64,000 nucleotides of DNA, taken from positions 3,721,501 to 3,785,500 of the forward strand of contig CAMRHE010000166.1 of the NCBI GenBank assembly GCA_947044405.1. Direction: 5' to 3'. This stretch comes from Leptodactylus fallax (lineage: Eukaryota > Chordata > Amphibia > Anura > Leptodactylidae). Position numbers and translations under genes: made by a program. This document shows positions 54,683-64,000 of the stretch, piece by piece (the stretch's first letter is position 1; each line of letters starts with the position of its first letter). Below the pieces are notes generated by a model. The model saw nothing but the letters and a program-made list of their open reading frames with translations. It did not search any database and was not told where the DNA came from.

Positions 54683-55180
54683 AGGGGTATTCCCACGTAC
54701 ATAACCATTTTTAAATTTGTAGATAATTAAAAGTTAAACATTTTTGCAAATATAAGTAATTAAACATTTTGCAGAGTTTTAAAGATTTTCTCTAAATATC
54801 TTGTGGTCACGAGTTGTTGTCTTGATCGGTTACCAGTGGATACGACCATAAATGCAGGAACTTTCTAAGGTCAGAAAATCAGCAATGATTTCCTTATTGT
54901 GGCCGTGATATCTTCTGATACATGTAGTGTCCCTGCCTGATGACCCAGCTACAATAAGAAAATCATGGCTGAGTTCCTGGCAAGTCCCAGACCATATAAA
55001 GTTTATGCATTTGTGGTCGTATCTATTAGCAACTAATCAAGACAACAGGCTCTCACCACTAAGATAGTTAGAGAAAATCTTTAAAACTCTGCAGAATTTT
55101 TAACTACTTATATTTTCAAAAATGTTTAACATTTAATTATCTAAAAATATAGATATGATTATGTTCATGGGAATACCCCT
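54683..55180. mobile_element. TTAA-flanked palindromic MITE, 498 bp
   Basis: TTAA at 54679-54682 and 55181-55184 flanks perfect ends AGGGGTATTCCCA / TGGGAATACCCCT. The inversion extends through most of the element, for example 'gagttttaaagattttctct' against 'agagaaaatctttaaaactc'. It is non-coding and is the best-preserved MITE in the window. Confidence 0.85.
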
Positions 55181-55628
55181 TTAAGTATGTGCTGGCCATG
55201 AAAATCCAGCAGTCCTGTCATGGCTCACCAATGACTGTGTATAGAAAAAAGTCAGCTGCCAAATACTGGCAACCACAGTGTTATGACTTGTATGGGAAGA
55301 ACAGCAGTAACAGGACTGGCATAGTCACATTAAATAAAAGTCACAACATTCTGCAAATGCTGCTAAGTGTTAAGTAGAATAATGAGCAGTAATAATAATA
55401 TAATAATAAATAAGACTGTAACACAAATGGATTCATTTTTGTATTGCCCTTAAATTGGTCATATACCTGGAGGCTTCTCTAAAGAACAGTAAAAAAATTC
55501 TGTAAACTTTAAAGGAATCTATCACCTTCAACCCATTTAAACTGCCCCCATAGTGATATAGATGCCGTAGCAGATAAAAATCATACCTATTTTATGTTTG
55601 AGATCACTGTGAATGCCAAGAAAATTAA

Positions 55629-56207
55629 AGTGTAACTCTCATTTTTTTCCCCACTATTGTGTCGGGGGGTGTTTCTTGACCATTTTTATAATATACTTTG
55701 TTACCCTATCTAAATTCCTTTTTATTATAAAACAGGCTATAATATTTTCCTTAGCAACCCTCTAACTGAGCTATTGCTAGGGAAAGTCCATATAGTTATA
55801 TTGTAAATATGCAGAGCTGAAGCATTTACCAAAGGGGATGACAGTCACTTCAAATGGCTGTATTTTTTATTTTATACCACCTAGAAAAATGGATCTGGAG
55901 AGGAGATTCTCAGCTTTCATATGATGCCAAGATTTAAGAACTAGCTATACCAGAATCTGAGATATCACTAATTAAAAACACAGTCGGGAATGTGATTTTA
56001 TATGCTGTATGAACTGCTGCATATTAAGTCGAAATTCCCAACTGTGTTTTAAAGTAGTGATATCTCAGATTCTCGGTACAGCTAGTTCTTAAATCTTGGC
56101 ATCTATCTGGGTGGTATAAAACCGAAGATAGAGCCATTTAACCACCCCCCGCCTCCCCAACACAATAGCAAAACAAAATATAAAGTGAAGGAAATCGGAG
56201 TTACCCT
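55629..56207. mobile_element. TTAA-flanked MITE with internal inverted repeat
   Basis: TTAA at 55625-55628 and 56208-56211. The ends are AGTGTAACTCTCATTTTTTT and, reverse complemented, AGGGTAACTCCGATTTCCTT. A second, stronger inversion lies inside: 'agatttaagaactagctata' (about 55929) against its near complement ending about 56096. It appears to sit within another TTAA-type repeat starting 'ttaaaggaatctatcacc' (about 55509). Confidence 0.75.
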
Positions 56208-56529
56208 TTAACTTTTATTCATTATGAAAATTACACACAGCACACAGGGGGCGTTCCCTCAGGTCCCCAAGCATTGCTCAAGCTGATGAATCCTTGCCTC
56301 TTTTCATGTTTGTACTGTCCCTGTGCACTGGGAGCTGATCTGCATTCACTGAGAGTAGACAGAACAGACTCCCCCTACACTCACTGTGAACCAGTCTTGC
56401 TTCGCAGTGATAGCTAAGGACAGATACTGCCTAGTAACAGGGAATTGACAGAAAATTAGCTAGAAGGGAGACACCTAGTGGCAGGAAAAGTTTTTCAGGG
56501 CAGAAAATAGCAACATTTGAAACCCTTCC

Positions 56530-57010
56530 TGCTGCAACCATTTTTCAATTTTCTTTTTTTTTTTTTACTCCCCACCTTCCAAAAGCCATAACTATTTTTC
56601 TATTCACAGTGCCATATGAGTAATTTTTTGCAGGAGAAATTGTACTTCATAATGGTAACATTTAATATTCTGCGTGTTCCAAAACCTTTTAAAAAAAAAA
56701 AAAAAAAAAAACCGTAACTTTTGCCATATTTCCGTATAAGGCTGTATAAGGCATCGTTTTTTTTTTTTTTGTGGGGCCAGATGTATTTTATACCATTTTT
56801 GGGAAGGTCTGTCCATCTGGGAGCTGGCGATCAATGCCGCCTCATTCATCTGTGACAGAGGCATTAACAAGGTTAATGCCTGCGATTAGTGTATAATACA
56901 GCGAGGCTGGTGGCTATGACATCTGCTTAGCTCTTGAATGGATGCCATATTTAAAGGCCTGACATCTGCCGTGCTAGTATGGCAGATATTGAGAAAGGGT
57001 TAAACAAAGT
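56530..57010. repeat. Dispersed repeat, same family as 8135-9290
   Basis: Features are 'ccaaaagccataact', 'gccatatgagtaattttttg' and A/T homopolymer runs (56692-56711, 56758-56770), plus 'gacatctgccgtgctagtat'. It is non-coding and unclassified. Confidence 0.4.
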
Positions 57011-57164
57011 GCATTACATATTTGTCCAGAATCATATGCTCTATTAAAGGAAACTAAGTTGTCTGAAAGGTTAGTGACCATTTAAGGAATATTTTAGCCC
57101 AGGAAAAGTATCTCATTTGAGGCGCTGCAATTTTATAGTAAATAGAAACTGGCTGGAAAATATA

Positions 57165-58813
57165 CAGTCATATGAAAACGTTTGGGCACCCCTATTAATC
57201 TTAATCATTTTTAGTTCTAAATATTTGGGTGTTTGCAACAGCCATTTCAATTTGATATATCTAATAACTGATGGACACAGTAATATTTCAGGATTGAAAT
57301 GAGGTTTATTGTACTAACAGAAAATGTGCAATATGCATTAAACCAAAATTTGACCGGTGCAAAAGTATGGGCACCTGAACAGAAAAGTGACATTAATATT
57401 TAGTAGATCCTCCTTTTGCAAAAATAACAGCCTCTAGTCGCTTCCTGTAGCTTTTAATCAGTTCCTGGATCCTGGATGAAGGTATTTTTGACCATTCCTC
57501 TTTACAAAACAATTCCAGTTCAGTTAAGTTTGATGGTCGCCGAGCATGGACAGCCTGCTTCAAATTATCCCACAGATGTTCAATGATATTCAGGTCTGGG
57601 GACTGGGATGGCCATTCCAGAACATTGTAATTGTTCCTCTGCATGAATGCCTGAGTAGATTTGGAGCTGTGTTTTGGATCATTGTCTTGCTGAAATATCC
57701 ATCCCCGGCGTAACTTCAAATTCGTCACTGATTCTTGTACATTATTCTCAAGAATCTGCTGATACTGAGTTGAATCCATGCGACCCTCAACTTTAACAAG
57801 ATTCCCGGTGCCGGCATTGGCCACATAGCCCCAAAGCATGATGGAACCTCCACCAAATTTTACAGTGAGTAGCAAGTGTTTTTCTTGGAATGCTGTGTTT
57901 TTTGGACGCCATGCATAACGCCTTTTTGTATGACCAAACAACTCAATCTTTGTTTCATCAGTCCACAGGACCTTCTTCCAAAATGAAGCTGGCTTGTCCA
58001 AATGTGCTTTTGCATACCTCAGGCGACTCTGTTTGTAGCGTGCTTTCAGAAATGGCTTCTTTCGCATCACTCTCCCATACAGCTTCTCCTTGTGCAAAGT
58101 GTGCTGTATTGTTGACCGATGCACAGTGACACCATCTGCAGCAAGATGATGCTGCAGCTCTTTGGAGGTGGTCTGTGGATTGTCCTTGACTGTTCTCACC
58201 ATTCTTCTTCTCTGCCTTTTTGATATTTTTCTTGGCCTGCCACTTCTGGATTTAACAAGAACTGTCCCTGTGGTCTTCCATTTCCTTACTATGTTCCTCA
58301 CAGTGGAAACTGACAGGTTAAATCTCTGAGACAACTTTTTGTATCCTTCCCCTGAACAACTATGTTGAACAATCTTTGTTTTCAGATCATTTGAGAGTTG
58401 TTTTGAGGAGCCCATGATGCCACTCTTCAGAGGAGATTCAAATAGGAGAACAACTTGCAATTGGCCACCTTAACTACCTTTTCTCATGATTGGATACACC
58501 TGGCTATGAAGTTCAAAGCTCAGTGAGGTTACAAAACCAATTTTGTGCTTCAGTAAGTCAGTAAAAAGTAGTTAGGAGTATTCAAATCAATAAAATGATA
58601 AGGGTACCCAAATTTTTGCACCGGTCAAATTTTGGTTTAATGCATATTGCACATTTTCTTTTAGTACAATAAACCTCATTTCAATCCTGAAATATTACTG
58701 TGTCCATCAGTTATTAGATATATCAAATTGAAATGGCTGTTGCAAACACCCAAATATTTAGAACTAAAAATGATTAAGATTAATAGAGGTGCACAAACTT
58801 TTTCATATGACTG
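57165..58813 (-). mobile_element. Tc1-like transposon, structurally complete
   Basis: A 1649-bp element has inverted ends CAGTCATATGAAAA..., flanked by TA (57163-57164; 58814-58815). Long inverted repeats (~200 bp) carry a second internal repeat, 'gaccggtgcaaaa' (about 57352 and 58614), an IR/DR layout. It has one intact minus-strand transposase gene. Confidence 0.95.
57393..58415 (-). CDS. Tc1 transposase, intact
   Basis: 340 residues from ATG 58415 (MGSSKQLSND) to the stop at 57393, the full family length. The frame is open 15 codons further upstream, but the MGSSK start matches the usual beginning. It contains a first helix-turn-helix (GYKKLSQRFNLSVSTVRNI, 24-42), a GRPRK linker (59-63), a second DNA-binding part (~70-115), a basic segment, and the DDE domain with WTDETK (D153), QQDNDPKH (D244) and SPDLNIIEHLW (E279), a DD34E spacing. 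It ends GGSTKY. No stop, frameshift or missing catalytic residue is visible. SPDLNIIEHLW differs slightly from the commoner SPDLNPIENLW. A functional protein is plausible. Confidence 0.94.
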   Translation of the reverse strand: MGSSKQLSNDLKTKIVQHSCSGEGYKKLSQRFNLSVSTVRNIVRKWKTTGTVLVKSRSGRPRKISKRQRRRMVRTVKDNPQTTSKELQHHLAADGVTVHRSTIQHTLHKEKLYGRVMRKKPFLKARYKQSRLRYAKAHLDKPASFWKKVLWTDETKIELFGHTKRRYAWRPKNTAFQEKHLLLTVKFGGGSIMLWGYVANAGTGNLVKVEGRMDSTQYQQILENNVQESVTNLKLRRGWIFQQDNDPKHSSKSTQAFMQRNNYNVLEWPSQSPDLNIIEHLWDNLKQAVHARRPSNLTELELFCKEEWSKIPSSRIQELIKSYRKRLEAVIFAKGGSTKY

Positions 58814-58815
58814 TA

Positions 58816-59280
58816 TAGTGTATGTTTATGCACATAGAAACTCCTTCTGCCGAAAATGCTGCTACTGACCCACCTGTCGGCTTCGCAGCGCATTGCACAG
58901 GCACACACAGAGAACTCTGTCTTGTTTATAAATTTTGCATGAGATGCACATGATGCAATGACATCTACAGGAGTTACTGTATTATGACCTCTGTATATAC
59001 CAAATCTATATATTGAGTCTGGATATTTGTGAATGTTAGTCTGATCACCTATAAAGAATACTTATTCTAAGCGGAACAATTTTCCATTGTCCTCTATGCC
59101 ACTTTACCAGTTGGTCATTAGGTTAGTCTATTGTACTTGATTTTATGTTTGTGTGTCTTGTATGTTTATGTAAGTATTTTTTAGGGGAGGGGATTTCAGA
59201 AGGAATAGCAGCATGTCTTTGGCCATCAATTGTTGAAGGTGTATGGCCACCTTTGTAAGAAGTATGGAAAGAATGCCTTA
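58816..59280. other. No gene seen
   Basis: AT-rich spacer between two elements. Confidence 0.5.
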
Positions 59281-59288
59281 TTGATAAT

Positions 59289-59696
59289 TAGAGATGAGCG
59301 AATCGAAGCTGCAGAAGTGGAATTCGATCCGAATTTCAGGAAATCTTTGATTCGCATGGAATCCGCATTTCCGGATGCTTCACGGTAACAAATATTTAGT
59401 AAGGATCTTTGTGACATCAGACGGTCACAAGATATTCTCTAGTGATGTGATTGCGTAGACGTGTCTTTACTTGTTAGCAGATCCTTCCTCATGAATAAAA
59501 GTTTTCCGTGTTAGAGAGAGACAGAGAGACATGACCGCAGCATCCAAGGCTTCCGCCATTTTGCCGCCCACCCGGGCTCTCTGCAGACAGGAAATAGCTG
59601 TTTATTTGCCGCAAATTAATTCGGATCGAAGAGAATCATATCGGAAAATTCGGCGAAGTTGCCAAATCAAATTTTTGAAAACTTTGCTCATCTCTA
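59289..59696. mobile_element. hAT MITE, 408 bp, relative of 9382 element
   Basis: The ends are TAGAGATGAGCGAATCG and, reverse complemented, TAGAGATGAGCAAAGT. An 8-bp target duplication TTGATAAT flanks it (59281-59288; 59697-59704). The first ~70 bp match the 5' end of the 4.4-kb element closely, including 'gctgcagaagtggaattcga'. It has no transposase and would need one in trans. Confidence 0.9.
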
Positions 59697-59704
59697 TTGA
59701 TAAT

Positions 59705-60585
59705 GAATGGGTTCTATTAATGTTTTATTAATCTTATTTATTAATTTATATGAATATTATTGTTTTATGTGTGAGTATCATAATACACAGATTCATGACT
59801 CCTCATACATATGCAGATGAAGCAATGGGTAAACATGTTCTACGGCTGTGTATTTCAAATTAAAACACCATGAAACAAACACATCTGTGACCTGCAACAT
59901 CACATTTATTGTCTAATTCCTTCATACCTTGAAATATTTGGAAATGTAACCCTTCATAAAATAGGAATGACACTGAAATATTTACAGAGTAGCTTATAGA
60001 ACTATTCACAAAAAAAGCTACAGGACAATTGAAAGTGCGCCAAAGATCACAGGATTAAAATGTTGGCAGTCTGTAGAGCATAAAACCCGGATGTTCTCAC
60101 CTGCACATCACTGCACCATGTAATAAGACTGTGGAGAGGATAAAGGAGCTCTTCCTAAAATGGAGAATCCTTTGAACATCCAGGCAAGTCACTAAAAGTG
60201 GAGTCCATAACAGGTAAAGTAATAACAAGGTGTTTCAGGATGGAACAGTAGATCAATTCCAACAACAAATCATCTTTGGGACAGCAGGTGAAGTCTTCAG
60301 GGTCTCATTTCAGCTGCACCTTAAGATCTTTCACAATTTCATTAAGGCCTTCATTAATTTCTAATATTACAATACATTGTTACTACACCTTCCACACTGT
60401 GAACATGGAAGAGCCTAGAACCTACAGGGACTGGCTGCCTACAGATTTAAGAAAAACAATGGGGAATGTGGCTAAACAAAGTGGGACAGAATTCTGAGAC
60501 ATTGTGCCAATATCTGAGAACATTTCTGTGCTGCAGCCTTGTACAGATTATTATAGAGAGTTTACACCTTTATACACACCCTAAA
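59705..60585. other. No gene seen
   Basis: AT-rich sequence with no coding frame above 75 codons. Confidence 0.5.
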
Positions 60586-60589
60586 GGCA

Positions 60590-60970
60590 ATGTCCCAAAA
60601 TTGAAACTTATGACCTATCCATGGGATAAGTGATAAGTGTCTGGTCAATAGGGGACCACCAGCTGGGACATTGTTCATGTTAACATGGGTCTTGTGACTA
60701 TTGTTTAAATGGAGCAGCAGTTGCAGAACATGTGCACTTTATTCCTTCTGAAGACTGACAAACACAGTGCTCAGCGACCTCCTGTAGTCCCATAAATTTT
60801 AAATGAAGTAGCAGCACCCATGCTTGACCAACACTCCATCCAAATGGGACACACATGACCCGGACCTCTTGTTCAGTGGGGGTACCAGATGTTAGACACT
60901 GCTGAGACACTTAGCACCTATTTTCTGGATAGGTGCTACATTAAAATATTGTGAAAACCTTTAAATAAAC
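60590..60970. repeat. Dispersed repeat with 'gacctatcc' core
   Basis: Contains 'acctatccatgggataagtg' and later 'ttctggataggtgctaca', the same motif class as 18810 and 24735. It is non-coding and diverged. Confidence 0.45.
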
Positions 60971-61075
60971 TACCATATTAGAGCAAATCCCAAGCTTCTA
61001 AATGCTGGAGTTATTTCAGCTTTTAATTATATGTCACTTTGTAGAATGTTTTGAGGGGTGAAGCTCAATTGCACT

Positions 61076-61310
61076 TAAAGAGCAACTTCAACCACCTCCA
61101 CCAACTTCAACTGCTTCGTAGATTCTAGCGCAGTTGAAAATTTTCTATATCCCCCTACTGTTTCTGAGCAATTGTTGCTGTAAGTTTCAGAACCCAATAT
61201 GCTAATTAGGCTCTCTACTGTCAGGTGGGTGGTCCCAGATAATTTCTTAATTGGGTGCTGAAACTAACAGCACCAATTCCTCAGGAACAGTAGGGACTAG
61301 AGAAAAATTC
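61076..61310. mobile_element. TTAA-type MITE, right end truncated
   Basis: The left end is TTAAAGAGCAACTTCAACC. The internal inversion 'tactgtttctgagcaatt' (61158) pairs with 'aattcctcaggaacagta' (61275). No clear right TTAA. Confidence 0.45.
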
Positions 61311-62643
61311 CATTTGTGCCAGAATCAGTAGAGTGCCACCTATTGATGGATGCAAGGAATTGGAGTTTGTGGTGAAAGGTTCTGCTGCTCCACTGTCCTT
61401 CATATATGGACTGTTGCTATAATTGAAGCCGAGTCTCACACACATAAATGGGATGAGATAAAGTACCTGATGTATCAGCTTATGAACAAGACTGTAGCTG
61501 TACATGGTAATTCATCTGTAGATTTGGTCATAAGCTCACACAGAAGATACTGGTTAAGTTATGTAACTCCACAGTACATATTGCAGGTTATGTAATTGGC
61601 TTGGAAATGGTATAATGTAAGACTATGAAGAGGGAATGAATAGATCACATCAGGAAAAGTTGTAGCGCAGGCGCCTCTACAATACAGACTCACACACGGA
61701 GGTGTCCATTTCAGATGACTACTCCTCCATGGGCTTCCACACAGCCACATCCTCATTAATGGTAAGTAAGCCTCACGCCTTCTATATGCCTCACTGACTT
61801 CTCTCCTCTTAACAAGGCACTGTACATTTGCATTCATGTGTCAGTATAGAATTGCCCTTCATCTTCACCATGCCATAAAATGTCTACTTACATACTCCTT
61901 CCTATGAAGGTGAATTAAAATTGCCTTATTTGATGCTTTTATACTACCTACATAAAACACTGGTAGACAGCTGTAACTAATATGAATATTCCTATAACCA
62001 GTTAATAAATAATACATGACAGTGCGAAATCTGTTCTTTTGCCCTAATACATTTCTTCCATTCAGGCTGATGTATTTTAACCATCCATTTCTTCTGAATC
62101 CTCTTGTAAATTCAGAATTGTACTGAGCAATGCCTTCAGCTTATTCCACGTTTATATTCTCAGGTAAGATCTCCGTTATATGAGGGATAAGCTACGTGCT
62201 GATATAGCAAACAAAGGTAGCTGATCCCCAAATTATCACTTCAAAGACTCACAAATTTTTTTCTTCATGTATAGTCCTTTCCTTGTACAAATAGGTAAAA
62301 GTTGCAAAAGCTCTGATGGTTTTTTGCAGACATCACTTCTAGCAGGTGTACAGCACAGGGGACAAAGTCACTTTTCTGCAAGCTTCCCAGCAGAAAACTA
62401 ATGGAGTGGCTCAATATGAATCCTGCTCACTAAAGTCCACCGTGGAATGTACTCCTTTTTCATGTATGCCAGGAGGAACCACACTGGCAACACCATCGGC
62501 CTCTTTCCTTGGACCAGCCATGGAACATGATTGTAAGATCTTGGGGAAAAAAATGTAAAGTGCTGTTATAAACATTGGAAAGCCTGGTAAGTTATAAGCC
62601 TATAACATATATGCACAGTCCAATGAAAAGTCTGAAAGATGCC
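61311..62643. other. No gene seen
   Basis: No coding frame above 95 codons and no recognisable element. Confidence 0.5.
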
Positions 62644-62647
62644 TTAA

Positions 62648-63101
62648 AGTATACCTCCAATTATAAAACAACTTTACATAAAGATATAGTACTTGTGAAT
62701 ATAATAAACTTTGCAATATATCTTATTAAAGAAATCGCTTTCCTTTTCGGTCTGTTTCTCACACAAAGAACTCTATGGAGAGGGGAGGGGTGATGAGGAA
62801 CCAGTTCACTGATTTATTGCTTCATTCTGTGTAGTGGTAGCCTGTTATCTTGACACATAGCAGCATTAAAAAAAATTTACCTGACCTAGAGAATAGCAGA
62901 GTACTGCAGCAGGTAATCAGCAGCCTCCTCCTCCTCCTCCTCCCCCTCACCTCTCCATAGACTAATATGTAAAACGTAACTTGATAGATGGAGAAGGAAA
63001 CATATGCCTTAAATAAGATATATTACAATATTAAATTTCTTATACCTACACTAGTCATTTATGAAAAGTGTTTTGTTTTTTTATATAATTTGAGGTATGC
63101 T
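62648..63101. mobile_element. TTAA-flanked MITE, 454 bp
   Basis: TTAA at 62644-62647 and 63102-63105. The ends are AGTATACCTCCAATTAT and, reverse complemented, AGCATACCTCAAATTAT. A (CTC)n run (62929-62948) lies in the middle. Non-coding. Confidence 0.75.
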
Positions 63102-63105
63102 TTAA

Positions 63106-64000
63106 TAGAACTATAATCCTGAATTTGGGTTACCAAATGAGCCAAATTACCAGTGAGATTTGTGGCCCACACATACAAGGTCTGGATGATATTCTAGAGA
63201 GGCTGTGAATTTTGAATTACTGCAGGTCATGATACTAGAAATGTCCTGAGGACAGCTCAGCCTTTTCCTATCCACAATAAGTCAAATATTGTAATATTAA
63301 ATGCAGTTCACAGCCCTGCGGGAACCAGATCTTCATGAAACTCATGTCGCTGCTTTGAAATCATTTTTTATTTTATTATAGTTTTGATTCCTGTTTCCAA
63401 CCAAAGCAGAACGCATGGAGCAGGATACGGTCACTGACCACATCTCACTTAGCAGACAAGTTCACAAACAGTACCACTCCTACCAGGAATAGAAAGCAGA
63501 CTGTAGACATCATATTTACCAGAAGACCGTGCTCTGTGCTTCTCCTACGTCACGTATGTGAGCAGAGATGTAGAAGTTACATACAGCACTAGACTAGACT
63601 ACTCATATGTACTGTAGCTCCTGGTAGTAGAAGGTGCATCACAGGAGCATTTGGAAGACTATTTGAATAGTCATTGCTGCGACTATTGACGGGAGTTGAG
63701 GGTATCCTGCTGTGACTGCATGCTGTATCACTAGTGGAAATCTGACTATTGGGAAAATAGGGAGTGGTGTAATGTGTATTGTGACAACTAGAACAAGCCA
63801 GAGATGCCCCTTTGTCGGGTATGAAGTATCACATAACATGTTCCCTGCTAGTCCCACACCTAGCCCCCTAGCCCTTATATAGTATATAAAGATAATTGTG
63901 TTCAACAACACTAACAACACACTCTTCTGCGGTCCACATCAACCACCTGTAATTCAGCAAGCTATAACCTGGCATGATGAGATTTAGGGGATTTTCTAGA
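63106..64000. other. No gene seen to window end
   Basis: Mixed sequence with no recognisable coding exon or repeat end. Confidence 0.5.

Overview
This window looks like nuclear DNA from an amphibian, most likely a frog or toad. It has no operons, no compact gene packing and no host protein-coding exon that I can recognise. It is a stack of vertebrate-type transposable elements with AT-rich, featureless stretches between them. The mix points to an anuran: Rex1, L2, CR1 and L1/Tx1-like LINEs, a Gmr1-like Gypsy element whose gag resembles a SCAN domain, a Penelope-like element, several Tc1 families, hAT elements with 8-bp target duplications, and many TTAA-flanked MITEs. The species call is an inference from repeat composition only.

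Layout. 0-5 kb: a Tc1 end, two MITEs and a decayed L2 LINE on the minus strand. 4.6-7.6 kb: a repeat holding a 31-bp minisatellite, then a Tc1 element (5986-7617) whose transposase frame is open but has lost its ATG. 9.38-13.77 kb: a 4.4-kb hAT element with a perfect 8-bp target duplication, transposase remnants and a 1.26-kb array of 35-bp units. 14.8-15.5 kb: an old Tc1 relic. 15.5-18.8 kb: a minus-strand Rex1 LINE split by a plus-strand Rex1 insertion. 19.66-24.51 kb: a three-level nest, a MITE containing a hAT-type element (TSD CCTATTCT) containing a near-complete Rex1 LINE with an uninterrupted 993-codon ORF.

25.9-30.5 kb: two close copies of one Tc1 family, the second inserted in a CR1 LINE. 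About 0.7 kb around the second copy is homopolymer noise that looks like sequencing or assembly error. 30.5-34.4 kb: an internally deleted LTR retrotransposon, Helitron-like 3' ends, a hAT-family arm and a Tc1 relic. 34.5-38.9 kb: an L1-type LINE with an apparent 10-bp target duplication, tandem ~100-bp units upstream of ORF1 and most of ORF2 deleted. 42.3-44.5 kb: the 5' part of a Gmr1-like Gypsy element. 50.2-52.7 kb: a Penelope-like element flanked by inverted repeats. 54.7-56.2 kb: TTAA-type MITEs. 57.2-58.8 kb: a structurally complete Tc1 element with an intact 340-residue DD34E transposase. 59.3-63.1 kb: more MITEs.

The genes do not form a pathway; each belongs to a mobile element. The two frames that look functional are the Rex1 endonuclease/reverse transcriptase (20367-23348) and the Tc1 transposase (57393-58415). 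The non-autonomous copies (hAT MITEs, internally deleted elements) would depend on proteins made by relatives elsewhere in the genome.
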